This document shows positions 29,022 through 43,309 of a stretch of 64,000 bases of DNA, one piece after another. Location of the stretch: contig NC_035443.2 of assembly GCF_002127325.2 (NCBI RefSeq), forward strand, positions 32,229,930 to 32,293,929, in the 5' to 3' direction. The position numbers and the translations under genes were made by a program. Position 1 is the stretch's first letter, and the number at the start of each line of letters is the position of its first letter. The notes beneath the pieces were generated by a model that searched no databases, was not told the origin of the DNA, and was given only the letters and a program-made list of their open reading frames with translations. The stretch comes from Helianthus annuus (Eukaryota > Streptophyta > Magnoliopsida > Asterales > Asteraceae).

Positions 29022-29737
29022 TGTTTTGGTCAAAAATCACATAAGGATAATGCAACCAAATCTTCTGTAGTGAGGAATGATGCTTGAATTGATAAACAAC
29101 AATGAGGATCACTCAGAAATGAATTGCACAAGTGACACAAAGATTTATACAAGGAAAAAGCCCTTGATCAATGAATGATCTCCGGCATAAAAAACCTCGG
29201 GTGATGGAAACTACCGATCACCAACTCAAATTAATCAATTAATGTGTTACAACTTCGGATAATAGCGAGCTAAGTACAAGGATCACTATAGTGTATCGTG
29301 TAAAAATGTATGAAAAATGCTAAGTGTTTTGCCGAGAGCTGGTGAGAGCAGTTGTATGAGTGTGTGTAGCCAAAAATTAGCCAAGTGTTTTCTAATTAGC
29401 TCGCTACCCCTTTAAAAATAGAAGTTAACTACACTAACTAACATTCCGCAAATCATGCAAGTCTTCCACGACTCCATAACGTCCACTTTCAGCCAAGCAC
29501 GTGCGGAATAAACGTGGAATATTCTCCAGGAACGTTGCCAAGACCAAGTCCAAGCTGATACTCCTGCAAAATAACAACGAATTCAAAGTAGGCAATCATT
29601 AGTATAAGGATCCTTAGGATGATCCATGATCTTGATCCTGAAGCACTTCTGAGGATCACTAATTGTCACAGAAGTAAGGATCACCAAACAGGATAATAAT
29701 TAAGGATCACAGGTCGTTAAGAAATCCTCCCCTAACA
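29022..29737 (-). repeat. Element B 5' LTR (716 bp)
   Basis: Starts TGTTTTGGTC and ends CCCCTAACA on the plus strand. It is clearly diverged from the LTRs of A, C and D except for the conserved leader block (AAGCCCTTGATCAATG...CTCCGGCATAAAAAACC and the hairpin), so B belongs to a sister subfamily. Confidence 0.92.
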
Positions 29738-30711
29738 ACCAATATTACATATCATGTATCCTGCGACGGATCCTCAGGATAAGAAAGTAGTGAGTGTTCA
29801 GGATCCTGGTGCTGAGTATCCTGAAGAGGATCCTAAATCCTAGACGGCTCCAATCATGAGATATCTCACGGAAGGACACATCTCGAAGGATGAGAATCCT
29901 AAGGCCTTTAGAATGAAGGTATCACGATTCACTATTATAAATAATGTTTTGTATAAGAAATCTCTTGCAGGACCATGTCTGAGGTGCTTGGAGGATCCCG
30001 AAACCAAAAAAGTGCTTCAGGATATACACGAAGGGGATTGTGGTAACCATACTGGGGGCAGGTCGTTGTTCTCAAAGGTATTAAGAACAGGATATTATTG
30101 ACCGACGATGAGAAAAGATGCTGCAGAATACGCTCAAAGATGTGATGCATGTCAAAGACACAGCAATATATTACATCAGCCAGCTGAGCCACTTTATCCT
30201 ATAGCTTCCCCCTAGCCATTCATGAAGTGGGGAATGGATATAGTAGGAAAATTGCCAAAGGCTCCATGAGGAAATGTCTTCATGTTGGCAATGACTGATT
30301 ATTTCTCTAAGTGGGTCGAAGCTGAAGCATTTGTTCAAGTTAGAGATCAAGAAATAGTATCCTTCATAAAAAGGAATATCCTGACTAGGTTTGGTGTACC
30401 AGCTGAGATAATTTGTGACAATGGGTCTCAATTTATAAGTAAGAGGACTACTGGCTTTTGCAAGAATTGGGGAATCAAAATGATCACATCCACACCAGTG
30501 CATCCTCAAGCAAATGGACAAGCAGAATCCTCAAACAAGATAATTGTCAACAACCTGAAAAAGAGACTAGGAGCTAAAAAAGGAAGATGGGCAGAAGAAC
30601 TAACCTTTGTTTTATGGGCTGATAGAACAACGGTGAAAAGTGCAACTGGCCAAACCTCGTTTTCCTTGGTATTCGGAGCAGAAGCGGTAATCCCGACGGA
30701 GATGGTAATAC
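29738..30711 (+). pseudogene. Element E pol fragment (integrase finger and catalytic core)
   Basis: Plus-strand frame with H-E-G-D-C-G-N-H-T, C-D-A-C, W-G-M-D, C-D-N-G-S-Q-F and Q-A-E-S-S-N. Four in-frame stops: TAG 29841, TGA 30099, TAG 30213 and TGA 30267. The first three replace Trp codons by G-to-A change, typical of deamination of methylated DNA. It ends at the AATAC duplication where D is inserted and continues at 41386. Its sequence is markedly diverged from A-D. Confidence 0.88.
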
Positions 30712-31429
30712 TGTTAGGGCTGGATTTTTACAATACATGATCCTTACGTGTGATCCTAACCAGTGATCCTTGTTTCTTTGGCAGATAGTGATCCTCAGCA
30801 GAGTTCCAGGATCAGGATCACGGATCATCATAGGATCCTCATGCTAACAGTTGCTTTCGTTGAACTTAATATCATTTTTGCAGGAATGTCTAGCAGGATC
30901 CGCTCTTAGCCTCACGATCAAGGGACGCGTCTTTACAATTATAGCATGTGCTTAATCGGAGATGGACGTTGCAAAGGATATGGAAACTTGGCATGATTTA
31001 AGGGCGACAATTTAGGCTAGATTTACTTTTATTTCTAAAGGGGTAATGAGCTGATTATTAGTCTTTTTACCTAAAATAGGTCACCTACACTTGTATATAT
31101 AACACTCTTCCCATTCGGAAGAACACACAACACAATTCTCACACGCTTAGACACTCGAAACTATAGTGATCCTTGTACTCAGCTCATTATCATCCGAAGT
31201 TGTAACCATTTTTCTTATATTGAAGTTTGGTGATCGGTAGTTGCCATCACCCGAGGTTTTTTATGCCGGAGATCATACATTGCTCAAGGGCTTTTTCCTC
31301 GTATAAATCCTCGTGTCACTTGCATATTTCTTATTAAAGTGATCCTTTACTTTTTCGACTAACCAAGCATCATTCCCCGTTTACATAGAGTTTGGTTGTA
31401 TTATCCTTGTGTGATTTTTGACCAAAACA
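30712..31429 (+). repeat. Element D 5' LTR (718 bp)
   Basis: TGTTAGGGCTGG...GACCAAAACA. TATATATAA at 31094-31102 is the likely core promoter. A hairpin GGTGATCGG/CCATCACC lies at 31229-31251, and the leader then runs to the primer site. At least 11 sites with GGATC or GATCC occur in the LTR. Confidence 0.95.
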
Positions 31430-31432
31430 GTT

Positions 31433-31450
31433 TGGCGCCCACCGTGGGGC
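31433..31450 (+). other. Primer binding site, tRNA-Lys, element D
   Basis: TGGCGCCCACCGTGGGGC, complementary to the 3' end of plant tRNA-Lys, after the spacer GTT. Confidence 0.85.
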
Positions 31451-31506
31451 AATTGGTGCTTCATTCATAAGAAAACCTTTTGTTTGAAATCATTTCAAAG
31501 AATTAC

Positions 31507-34125
31507 ATGGCTTCATCATTGAAAAACATGTCCACGGCGATGTCTGCAGTCACCTCGTCTCAGAACACTCTGCCTCCTCCACCGGCAGGATCCCAGAAGA
31601 ATGCTGAGAAGAGACCAACTCCTACTAACTCTAAACCTCCATCTTCTTCCGCTATGAATTCTTATACTCCCAGTACTAGTGACGTAGTTACTTTGATTTT
31701 GCAGATGAAGGATCGCATGCAGCGGCAGGATGAAACTAATGACAGGATCCTCAGGGAAATTGGAGACCTCAAAAGGCAAAAGATAGCGGCAGAGGATCAT
31801 TCCCCACTGATGCCCAAATCTCTGAGCTTTGATACTCCAATGATCACTTCTCAGCCATCGGGAGTCCCAGACGTACAAATTATGGGAGAATCAAGAGGAT
31901 TGCACCTCGGATCGGCAGCAATGACTCAGGCATCAGGCTCACACTTTCAGCCGGCAGGATCCTATCCCCAGCATATGGGATCCTTCATGAATTCAGGAGC
32001 CTATCCGGGAGCACAGCAGTTTCAAGGATCCTACTTTGTTCCAGGATCATCCCAGGGTCAAGGATCCTCCTTTGTTCCAGGATCATCCCCGGTTCAAGGA
32101 TCCCTCTTTGTCCCAGGATCGTCCCAGGTTCAAGGATCCTCCTTCATTCCAGGATCATCCCAGATACCAGGATCCTTCTAGATGCCAGGATCCCTAAAAA
32201 GTTTGCAAACAGGAAGTCTAGATGTCCATCAAGGGGACTTCATTCCAATGCAGACCATTGCTTCCACTGGTCCCTCCGTTATCCCAGAATCCCAGCAATA
32301 TGGATTCACACCCAATGTTCCTAACTTGAACTCAATGGGAGGTAACACTTTAAATAATTATCCTACCACTAACCATGGATTCATGCAGGATACAGGTGTC
32401 AATCATGCTATGGCCAGGGAGTTGCAGAAGCTAAAAGATATGATCTCAAGTGTTCCAGGGGTAGTCAAGCCTATCCTGGAGATTGCAGATGGAAGCCATA
32501 AGGTATCTCGTTTTGCACCACCGATTTGTGATGCAGAGGTACCCAAAAGGTTCCATATCCCTACCATGAAGCTGTATGACGGTACAACGGATCCTGAGGA
32601 GCACATAGCACAATACAGGGAGAGGATGGAGATCAATCCAATCCCGGAAAAGTTAAAGGAAGCATGCCTATGTAAAGGATTTGGATCCACTCTTACTGGA
32701 TCAGCTCTTAAATGGCTGCTAAGTCTTCCCCCTTACTCTATTACTTCATTTGCTAACTTAGTTAATTTATTCAATAACCAATTCTCTTGTAGTAGAAAAT
32801 TTGAAAGATTAACTAGCGATTTATATAGGGTATCTCAAAGTCATAATGAATCATTAAGGGATTACATAACTAAATTTAGTAAAGAATCCTCGGACATTCC
32901 CAACTTGGATATGGCTACGGCTGTTGAAGCCTTCAAAATGGGACTGCTTAAGGATTCATTATTCTATGATGATCTTGTTATGACACCATGCAGGAATCTA
33001 GATGAAGTAAGAACTCGGGCACTCAGGTTTATCCGGCTAGAGGATGACAAGAGGATCCAGGAGAGACAAGTAGGATCCTCAAAACCGGAGAAGCAAGGAT
33101 CCTCCTTCAAGAACAATAAATTCAAATCCTACCATAGAAATGACAACCAGAATGTGCATGCTGTTGATCAAGAAGAGGATGATGAAGATTATCCTCCAAT
33201 CTCCGAATATTGTTTTTCCGTTGATAATCATGAACTAATCCTTGCAATGCAGAATCTAGGAGAAAAAGCTAGGTGGCCCAGGAAGAATGATAAACCATCC
33301 GGGACTAAAGACAAGTCAAAATGGTGTGCATACCATGAGGATTTCGGGCATCTAACTGAAGAATGCATAGCTTTAAGAAAAGAAATTGGATATCTGTTAA
33401 GCAAGGGGCATCTAAATGAATTGTTAGGAAGAAAAAAGCAAAGGACTCAGGATCCTGAAAGGATCCCTGAAAAGGCTCCAGCCCCTCCGGCGAATGCACA
33501 AGTGATCAACTTTATTTCCGGAGGATCAGACATCTGTGGTACATCCTTCTCGGCGGCCAAAAGGCATGCAAAGGAAGCAAAAATGGATAATGGAGAGAGA
33601 CCTATTCGAACATCAAGTGTCTCGGAAGGAAAGACGATAACGTTTGATGAGAATGATCGCATTAACATCCAGGATCCTCATCATGATAGTTTAGTTATTA
33701 CTCTCTTTATCTCTAACCATTTTGTCCGCAGGATCCTTATCGACGGAGGAAGCTCAGTGAACATTATCCAGCTTGATGTTCTGAAGAAAATGGGTATCCC
33801 AGAATCAGACATCACACCAAGATCCTCCGTGCTTGTAGGATTCAGTGGAGAAACGAAGAAAACTCTGGGGGACATCAAACTCCCAATCTACGTGGAAGGA
33901 TTACATAATTATCAAAAATTTTGTGTTATTGACTGTTTATCTTGTTGCAATGTTATCCTTGGCAGGCCCTGAATACATGATATGAAAGCAGTCCCGTCCA
34001 CCTATCATCAATGTGTATAACTCCCTAGCCCATGGGGGATAATCAAGATCGACAGTGATCAGCAGGAGGCTAAGGATTGTTATACATCATCCATGAAGCC
34101 AACCTCGAAGCCAAGGGAGCAATAG
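31507..34125 (+). pseudogene. Element D gag-protease with three nonsense codons
   Basis: ATG at 31507. Stops are TAG 32179-32181 (Gln in C), TGA 33970-33972 (Trp in C, after G-R-P) and TAA 34018-34020. Otherwise it is collinear with C: Ser-rich G-S-S repeats, capsid region, CX2HX4HX4C knuckle and DGG protease. The normal leaky UAG is at 34123-34125. Confidence 0.9.
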
Positions 34126-37409
<3,284 letters not shown>

Positions 37410-37916
37410 ACATGATCCTTCAAGTATGTGATCCTTACATTGAAATATCCTCGAAGGATCCCGGTGATGTCAGTGATCCTTACTCTGGTAATGTCCCTAT
37501 CTTAAAACTATTACATTTCCTTACTTTTTACCTAAGGATAAGGATCATGTATCCTTCATCCTCTTCTCACGAACCATTTAAGTTATGATAGTTCAGGTAT
37601 CTTCAGCATATCGTTAAAGATCTTCAAAAGCACCACAGATCCTTGGGTTCAACCCCAGTTATCCTTGGGATTATCCCCAGTTTCCGCCAGCAGCGCACGA
37701 TGATCCTGATATAGTTCACGTCTTTGGGACCAGTACCCACTTCCGGGGCTGACAGCCTCATCGTACTGGCTATACCCAGGATCCTACGTATAATGGTAGA
37801 CGTACCATACATCCGTTCCTATGGTTTCTAACGTTTTCACGTTAGCTAAGGTTTTGACATTTTCATGTCACTAAGTTTGGATAGTCGCCAGTAAAGGGCC
37901 ATACTCCAGTTTACAT

Positions 37917-38081
37917 ACGATCCTTGGGCTTGTCCCCAGTTATCCTTTGGGCTTGTCCCCAGTTATCCTTTGGGCTTGTCCCCAGTTATCCTCTGGGCTT
38001 GTCCCCAGTTATCCTCTGGGCTTGTCCCCAGTGATCCTTTGGGATCGTCCCCAGTTATCCTTTGGGCACATCCCCAGTTAT
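37917..38081 (+). repeat. 23-bp minisatellite in element D
   Basis: About seven units with GGGCTTGTCCCCAGTTATCC; the last two vary (GGGATCGTCCCCAG, GGGCACATCCCCAG). Confidence 0.85.
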
Positions 38082-38528
38082 TAATTTATCTTTTACATTG
38101 GCTTAGTCCCAAGATATGTTCTGTTTTTCAGGTTCTCGAAGTTAAACAAATAAGGATCCTTAATCCTTATTATCCTTTAAAATTTCACTTTTGGTTATCG
38201 GTTAGGATCCTAACTTGGATCCTCAGGTATGATCCTTGACTATTCTGATTATACTGAACAACCCTTACACTTTGACAACTAAACCTATGATCCTTGAAAT
38301 TGATTGCTTCAAAAATCTTCAGTGTCAGGATATTTGATCTGGGATCATATCCTAAATTTATTAAACATGGTTTGCTCAAACTCTTGTTACTCTAACAAAT
38401 ATATTTCTAAAAACAACTGGAAAATAAGAGGATAAATAAAGGATAACAACACGAGATAAGCCAGAAAAATTAAAGTTATATTATTAACAAAAGGATCTTA
38501 AACCCTTTCAAAAAGTTGTCAAAATTGC

Positions 38529-38685
38529 CAACCCACATTTCTACCAGCAAAACGTGGCCCGTCCACATGGGTTGGCAAAGGGTGTCCATTGTCTATGCGG
38601 TCTTAGCAGGTGCAGGAAATTAAAGGCGGCAGGATCACAAAGGCTTCATCCCCCAAACAGAGGATCCCTCCACCATTTGCGATCC
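38529..38685. other. Two complex stem-loops, element D
   Basis: Unit 1 (38529-38574) keeps outer arms CAACCCA/TGGGTTG. Its inner stem has one mismatch (ACATTT for ACGTTT), a CpG-type decay. Unit 2 (38632-38685) keeps GGATC/GATCC ends. Confidence 0.55.
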
Positions 38686-38850
38686 TACCTATTGTTCAAA
38701 GGATCCAGGATCCTTAACCCTAAAAGCTATTGTTTAAGTTACAAACCATCAATTGTTTCAAACATCACAACCACAAAACCACTACCAAATTTTAAAAAAA
38801 TTGGGCTCCGGCCTAGTCTCGAAATATCCATCATCGCCCAATCCAGCAGC

Positions 38851-40356
38851 TCATACCTTTGCTGCTCTATCACCACCAGCTTCTCCACCCTGATCCTTGT
38901 CAGCATCACCGCCCTCAAGCATAGGGATCTCCTCGGCCTCATCATCATCCTCCAGCTCTGCCAGCCTTGCCTTCCAGCCTTCCACGTCCCATGTGCCTCT
39001 GTCGAAGGAAGGATCCTGAGCCTCCGCAGCCATCTGCAGCTGGATCTTATACATGGTTATCGCAGCAGAAACCTTAGCATCCTGGGTGATATCATGCTTC
39101 TCGTAGTCAAACTTGATCAGTGCTTTGACAGCTTCATCCTTGGTAGCCCGGAGCTCCTTCTCAAGATCAGCTATCTTGAGATCCTTCAGCACACCCATCT
39201 GCTGGAGGTCGGCAATTTGGCGATCTTGATCTTCAACGTGGTTAACATAAGTCTCTATTTCAGTAAATTTCTGCAAGAAAAACAAGATATGACGTCAGAC
39301 ACAGGTGATCCTCAAAACCGTTAGGATAACCAACAGGGGCAGTGATCCTAACCTCGTTGAAATAATCAAGAAACTGTTGGCGGATCAGGGGAAATCCTTG
39401 AAGAACCTCAGAAGCCTTTCTCTTCTTTCCCTTACCCCTGATAGGAGCTTTAGGGGCTGAAGCAGAGGGACTAGCAGCAGGGGTCTTCTTCCTTGAAGGC
39501 TTGACATTGGCGAGTTCATCAATACCGAACTTGGAGGCAGACTTGACAGATTTCCCAGCACCTACATAATCAAAATGCGGAGGATACTTCCTGTGAATCT
39601 TGAATGGCAATTTGGAAACTCCTGATTTCAGGATCAAGCTTCTTGAAAGCTAGAACCCTCTCTCTTGCAGCAGGGGTTAACTTGAGATGAGCAATGGAGA
39701 TAGCTGCACAAAAGACAAAAAAGACATTAGTGATCCTCATCATAAGAGACAAGTCTGATGGTGATCCTTCCAGGATCCTCTATCCTACCATGAGTAGCCC
39801 ACTCCTTGGGCAGATCCTCCCCGTTAGGGATGGTATCTCTCCTAACAAAGAAGAATCGTCGCTTCCAGTTGGTATCATTTTTTGTGACCTTAAAAACAGG
39901 GTGATCCTCTCCGGCTTTCCGTTTCAGCAAATATCGATAGGAACCGAACGTGGTAAGATCATAAAGATCAGCCAGCTCTGCCATCCCTAAGTCAATCCCC
40001 TCCTGCTCGATGATCCTCTCGAAGGTATACAGAACCCTCCAGATCATCGGCATGGCTTGGATATAAGATATGCCGGTCAAGGAAAAGAAGGATTGGGTGA
40101 AGGCTGGAAAAGGATACGAATATCCTATGGTGAACGGAGTTGCAGGAAAAGCCACCCAGGTCTCGGAAACAAAATCGCTTAAAACGGTGGAGGTGAATGA
40201 CTTGAAGATAGCATCCGCCGGAAAACAATGACGGATCCTATCAACATGAGCGTCGGTGAAGCAGCATCTCTCCGTAGGAGAGTCTTTAATGATCTCTTGG
40301 CTTTTTTTGGGACTGCTCTTCTTGTGATCCTTGTGAGGAGAATTTCGGAGCAACAT
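38851..40356 (-). pseudogene. Element D antisense gene, splice site of intron 2 deleted
   Basis: Exon 1 complement(39789..40356) is open and again exactly 568 nt. Exon 2 starts at 39703 but its end, the GTAAGT donor and most of intron 2 are missing (about 100 bp compared with A). Translation then stops at V-S-S-A-F. Exons 3 (39353-39561) and 4 (38851-39270) are open, with normal splice sites for intron 3. A truncated product of about 235 residues is the most it could make. Confidence 0.72.
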
Positions 40357-40504
40357 ACTTACAGCAGAATGAAAACAGAGGAGCAGAAAAACAGAGCAAG
40401 AGAAGGAAGAAAGAAAAGAAGAGAATACCTGATCGATCTCCGGTAGAGATTATAAAGGGAGTATATCTTGAATTTAAATGCAAATTGATCCTTACCCTAT
40501 CTCC

Positions 40505-40548
40505 TATTTATAATCATGATTTGCAGGGATGTCACCTCAGTGACGTAA
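40505..40548 (-). promoter_or_regulatory. Antisense promoter of element D
   Basis: TATAAATA (complement of 40505-40512) with TTACGTCA (complement of 40541-40548) upstream of it, as in A and C. Confidence 0.55.
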
Positions 40549-40667
40549 GGATTGCAACTGCTAGTTCGAGATTAACGGCTAGTTATCCGAGTTGTTCGTT
40601 GCAGATAAGATCAAAGCAAAATATAACTCATTTATTTACAATAAACTCCTTATATTTTGGGGGCAAT

Positions 40668-41385
40668 TATTAGGGCTGGATTTTTACAATACATGATCCT
40701 TACGTGTGATCCTAACCAGTGATCCTTGTTTCTTTGGCAGATAGTGATCCTCAGCAGAGTTCCAGGATCAGGATCACGGACCATCATAGGATCCTCATGC
40801 TAACAGTTGCTTTCGTTGAACTTAATGTCATTTTTGCAGGAATGTCTAGCAGGATCCGCTCTTAGCCTCACGATCAAGGGACGCGTCTTTACAATTATAG
40901 CATGTGCTTAATCGGAGATGGACGTTGCAAAGGATATGGAAACTTGGCATGATTTAAGGGCGACAATTTAGGCTAGATTTACTTTTATTTCTAAAGGGGT
41001 AATGAGCTGATTATTAGTCTTTTTACCTAAAATAGGTCACCTACACTTGTATATATAACACTCTTCCCATTCGGAAGAACACACAACACAATTCTCACAC
41101 GCTTAGACACTCGAAACTATAGTGATCCTTGTACTCAGCTCATTATCATCCGAAGTTGTAACCATTTTTCTTATATTGAAGTTTGGTGATCGGTAGTTGC
41201 CATCACCCGAGGTTTTTTATGCCGGAGATCATACATTGATCAAGGGCTTTTTCCTCGTATAAATCCTCGTGTCACTTGCATATTTCTTATTAAAGTGATC
41301 CTTTACTTTTTCGACTAACCAAGCATCATTCCCCGTTTACATAGAGTTTGGTTGTATTATCCTTGTGTGATTTTTGACCAAAACA
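40668..41385 (+). repeat. Element D 3' LTR (718 bp), terminal TG mutated to TA
   Basis: Begins TATTAGGG instead of TGTTAGGG right after the purine tract. Three further differences from the 5' LTR are seen (GGATC/GGACC, AATATC/AATGTC, TTGCTC/TTGATC). The first-base-pair change probably arose after integration, as integrase needs the TG end. Confidence 0.93.
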
Positions 41386-41752
41386 AATACCTACAGCGAG
41401 ATCCAACCTCCGGGATCCTGAGCAGAATCCTGAAATCCTATGCCAGGAATTGGATACTATTGGTGAGACAAGAAATACGGTAAAACTAAGAATGGCAGCA
41501 TATCAACAAAGGATATCTAGAGCATATAACAAGAATATAAGGACTAGAAGGTTCCAGGTTGGAGATTGGGTGTTGAGAAAGGCTTTTCAGAATACTACTA
41601 ATCCTGCAGATGAAAAGTTGGCTCCGAAATGGGAAGGACCCTATGAGATTGAATCAGAATCAGGAAAAGGAGCATACCGACTTAAGAATATGGAAGGGAA
41701 TATGCTACCAAGGTCCTGGAATGCTATACATCTTAAGCTCTACTTCAAGTGA
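41386..41752 (+). pseudogene. Element E integrase C-terminus
   Basis: Resumes the reading of 30711 (T-E-M-V-I-P-T-A-R). It contains R-R-F-Q-V-G-D-W-V-L-R-K and W-E-G-P-Y, ending L-K-L-Y-F-K. This part has no stop, but the gene as a whole is broken upstream. Confidence 0.88.
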
Positions 41753-41856
41753 GTTTGGAATTTAATTTCTAACTCAGGATGGTATGAATTCTATCTCCTT
41801 TAATATGTTTAATATTATTTATTCTTTTGAACCCCTTACTGACTTAAGCATCGGAG

Positions 41857-41879
41857 GGGTGTTAGCCAGGCTAACACCC
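41857..41879. other. Perfect 11-bp inverted repeat after element E pol
   Basis: GGGTGTTAGCC-A-GGCTAACACCC, a hairpin with a one-base centre about 105 nt past the pol stop. No counterpart noticed in A-D. Confidence 0.6.
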
Positions 41880-42973
41880 ACCTTAGCTTACAATTATTTT
41901 GCAGTATACGCTTCGGGATGTAGCTCCAGGATACACATTCAGGATATTACGAAAGATTAGAGGACTAGCCCCCTCTCTCATGATTAAGGGATCTTGATCC
42001 CTTAACAGGTTTAAAGGTATTCACCTTTCTCTCGAATTGGGTTTAAACACCCCGCCTGGAGCGCAAGTTATCCAGGGATAGTTCAAGATAGCGGGACCAG
42101 TCCATGTAAAAGTGGCTGATAATTTCGTTATTGTTGGCTATGTCCTGGATCCTAATGGTATATGAGGATTGATCACCCTCCCTCATGAAAGGGTATTTTC
42201 ATACTCTCTAAGGTTTAAAGGTTTTCACCTTTCTAAGTCTTGGAGTTCATACACTCCCGCCTGTAGCGCATGAAAATTTGGGATTTTCCCCAGGATACTT
42301 ATGGGATTTTCCCCAGAATACTAAGGATTTATCTCCAGTAAATTTTTGGGTTTACCCCCTGTAACACGAGAACTATTCGAATAGTTGGAATTGGTGTTCA
42401 AAAAAAAAATTCCTAAGTGTTTAAGAACTATATGCACAGGGGATATTCCTTTTGAGGAAATTATTTAAGGCTCAAACGGTCAAGTTCAGGCCTAATGTGG
42501 TAAGTATTTTGGACTGGGGACACCTAAGTAGAAGAAGATGCAAAAGGATTGAAGTTCGATACTAGGGGTATACTCAATTCCTGGTATGGTCATTCCTTTA
42601 TAAAACCTTATCTAAGTTATTTGAATTGTTGAAACTATGTTTGACAAAAAACTTATATATCCTAATTAGGATGCATTTTCAAAGTATATTTATAGGATAT
42701 GTCTCAGGATATTAATATTCGGGATATAACACTTGGGTTAAAACCTCTTTCTAAGTGAACAAATGTTATCAAAACAAACATTATGAAATGAAAATGTTAT
42801 CCGAACTTTGGAAACCCTATTAGACGGAAATCTTTATGGGATGTTGCTAAGTATACTAATCAAGATATTTTTCGAGAATTATTACACTAATTTGTGCAAA
42901 ACTGAAGTTTAAACTAAGGCAATAACAAAGGCAAGTAAGTCAAAAGCAGGTTATATTATTAACATGTCAAAAG

Positions 42974-43181
42974 TTGTGCTTTTGGTTTCACCTCAAACCA
43001 AGGCCCATCCACCAAAAGCACAATAGGTTCCTAACCATATTTACACAATAATTGAAGGTTTCGTCTCAAACCGAGACCCATCCGCCTTCAACCGTTGTAT
43101 TGTCCAAAACAGATTATACTAATTGATAACCAAGGGCTTCATCCTGAAACCCAGGACCCATCCACCTTTGGTTATCAAATT
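42974..43181. other. Three consecutive stem-loops with different stems and a shared loop, element E
   Basis: Stem 1: TTGTGCTTTTGGT (42974-42986) with ACCAAAAGCACAA (43011-43023), 13 of 13 paired. Stem 2: TTGAAGG/CCTTCAA (43052-43058, 43085-43091) with outer ACAATA/TATTGT. Stem 3: TTGATAACCAA (43123-43133) with TTGGTTATCAA (43168-43178). Stems are unrelated in sequence, yet each encloses an inner GGTTT/AAACC-type hairpin (GGG/CCC in the third) and the motif A-G-[GA]-C-C-C-A-T-C-C. This matches the fold of units 1-2 in A-D. Confidence 0.65.
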
Positions 43182-43309
43182 GTTCTAATGCAGGAAATAT
43201 AAATTGTTCGAAGACTGAAAGAGTAAATTGTTCAACAAACTACAACCATCAAACTTAAAAAGTGGGCTCCGGCCTTGGCACGTATATCCATCATCGCCCA
43301 CTTCGCTGC

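Larger units (their letters stand above)
28723..29737 (-). mobile_element. Element B, 5' segment (LTR, primer site, start of gag)
   Basis: From the TATAT duplication through the start of gag, the leader, the tRNA-Lys primer site and the 5' LTR. The LTR ends at 29737, directly against the pol fragment of E, so B was inserted into E. The base group after the LTR (ACCAA) should be duplicated at B's other end outside the window. Confidence 0.9.
37410..38850. other. Element D noncoding region between pol and antisense gene
   Basis: Collinear with A 3820-5224. Holds the minisatellite and the stem-loop pair. No gene. Confidence 0.75.
41753..43309. other. Element E noncoding region between pol and antisense gene
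   Basis: No gene. Contains a perfect inverted repeat (41857-41879), a degenerate minisatellite with GGGATTTTCCCCAG units (42271-42370), many AGGATA/AGGATC words and three stem-loop units (42974-43181). Confidence 0.7.
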
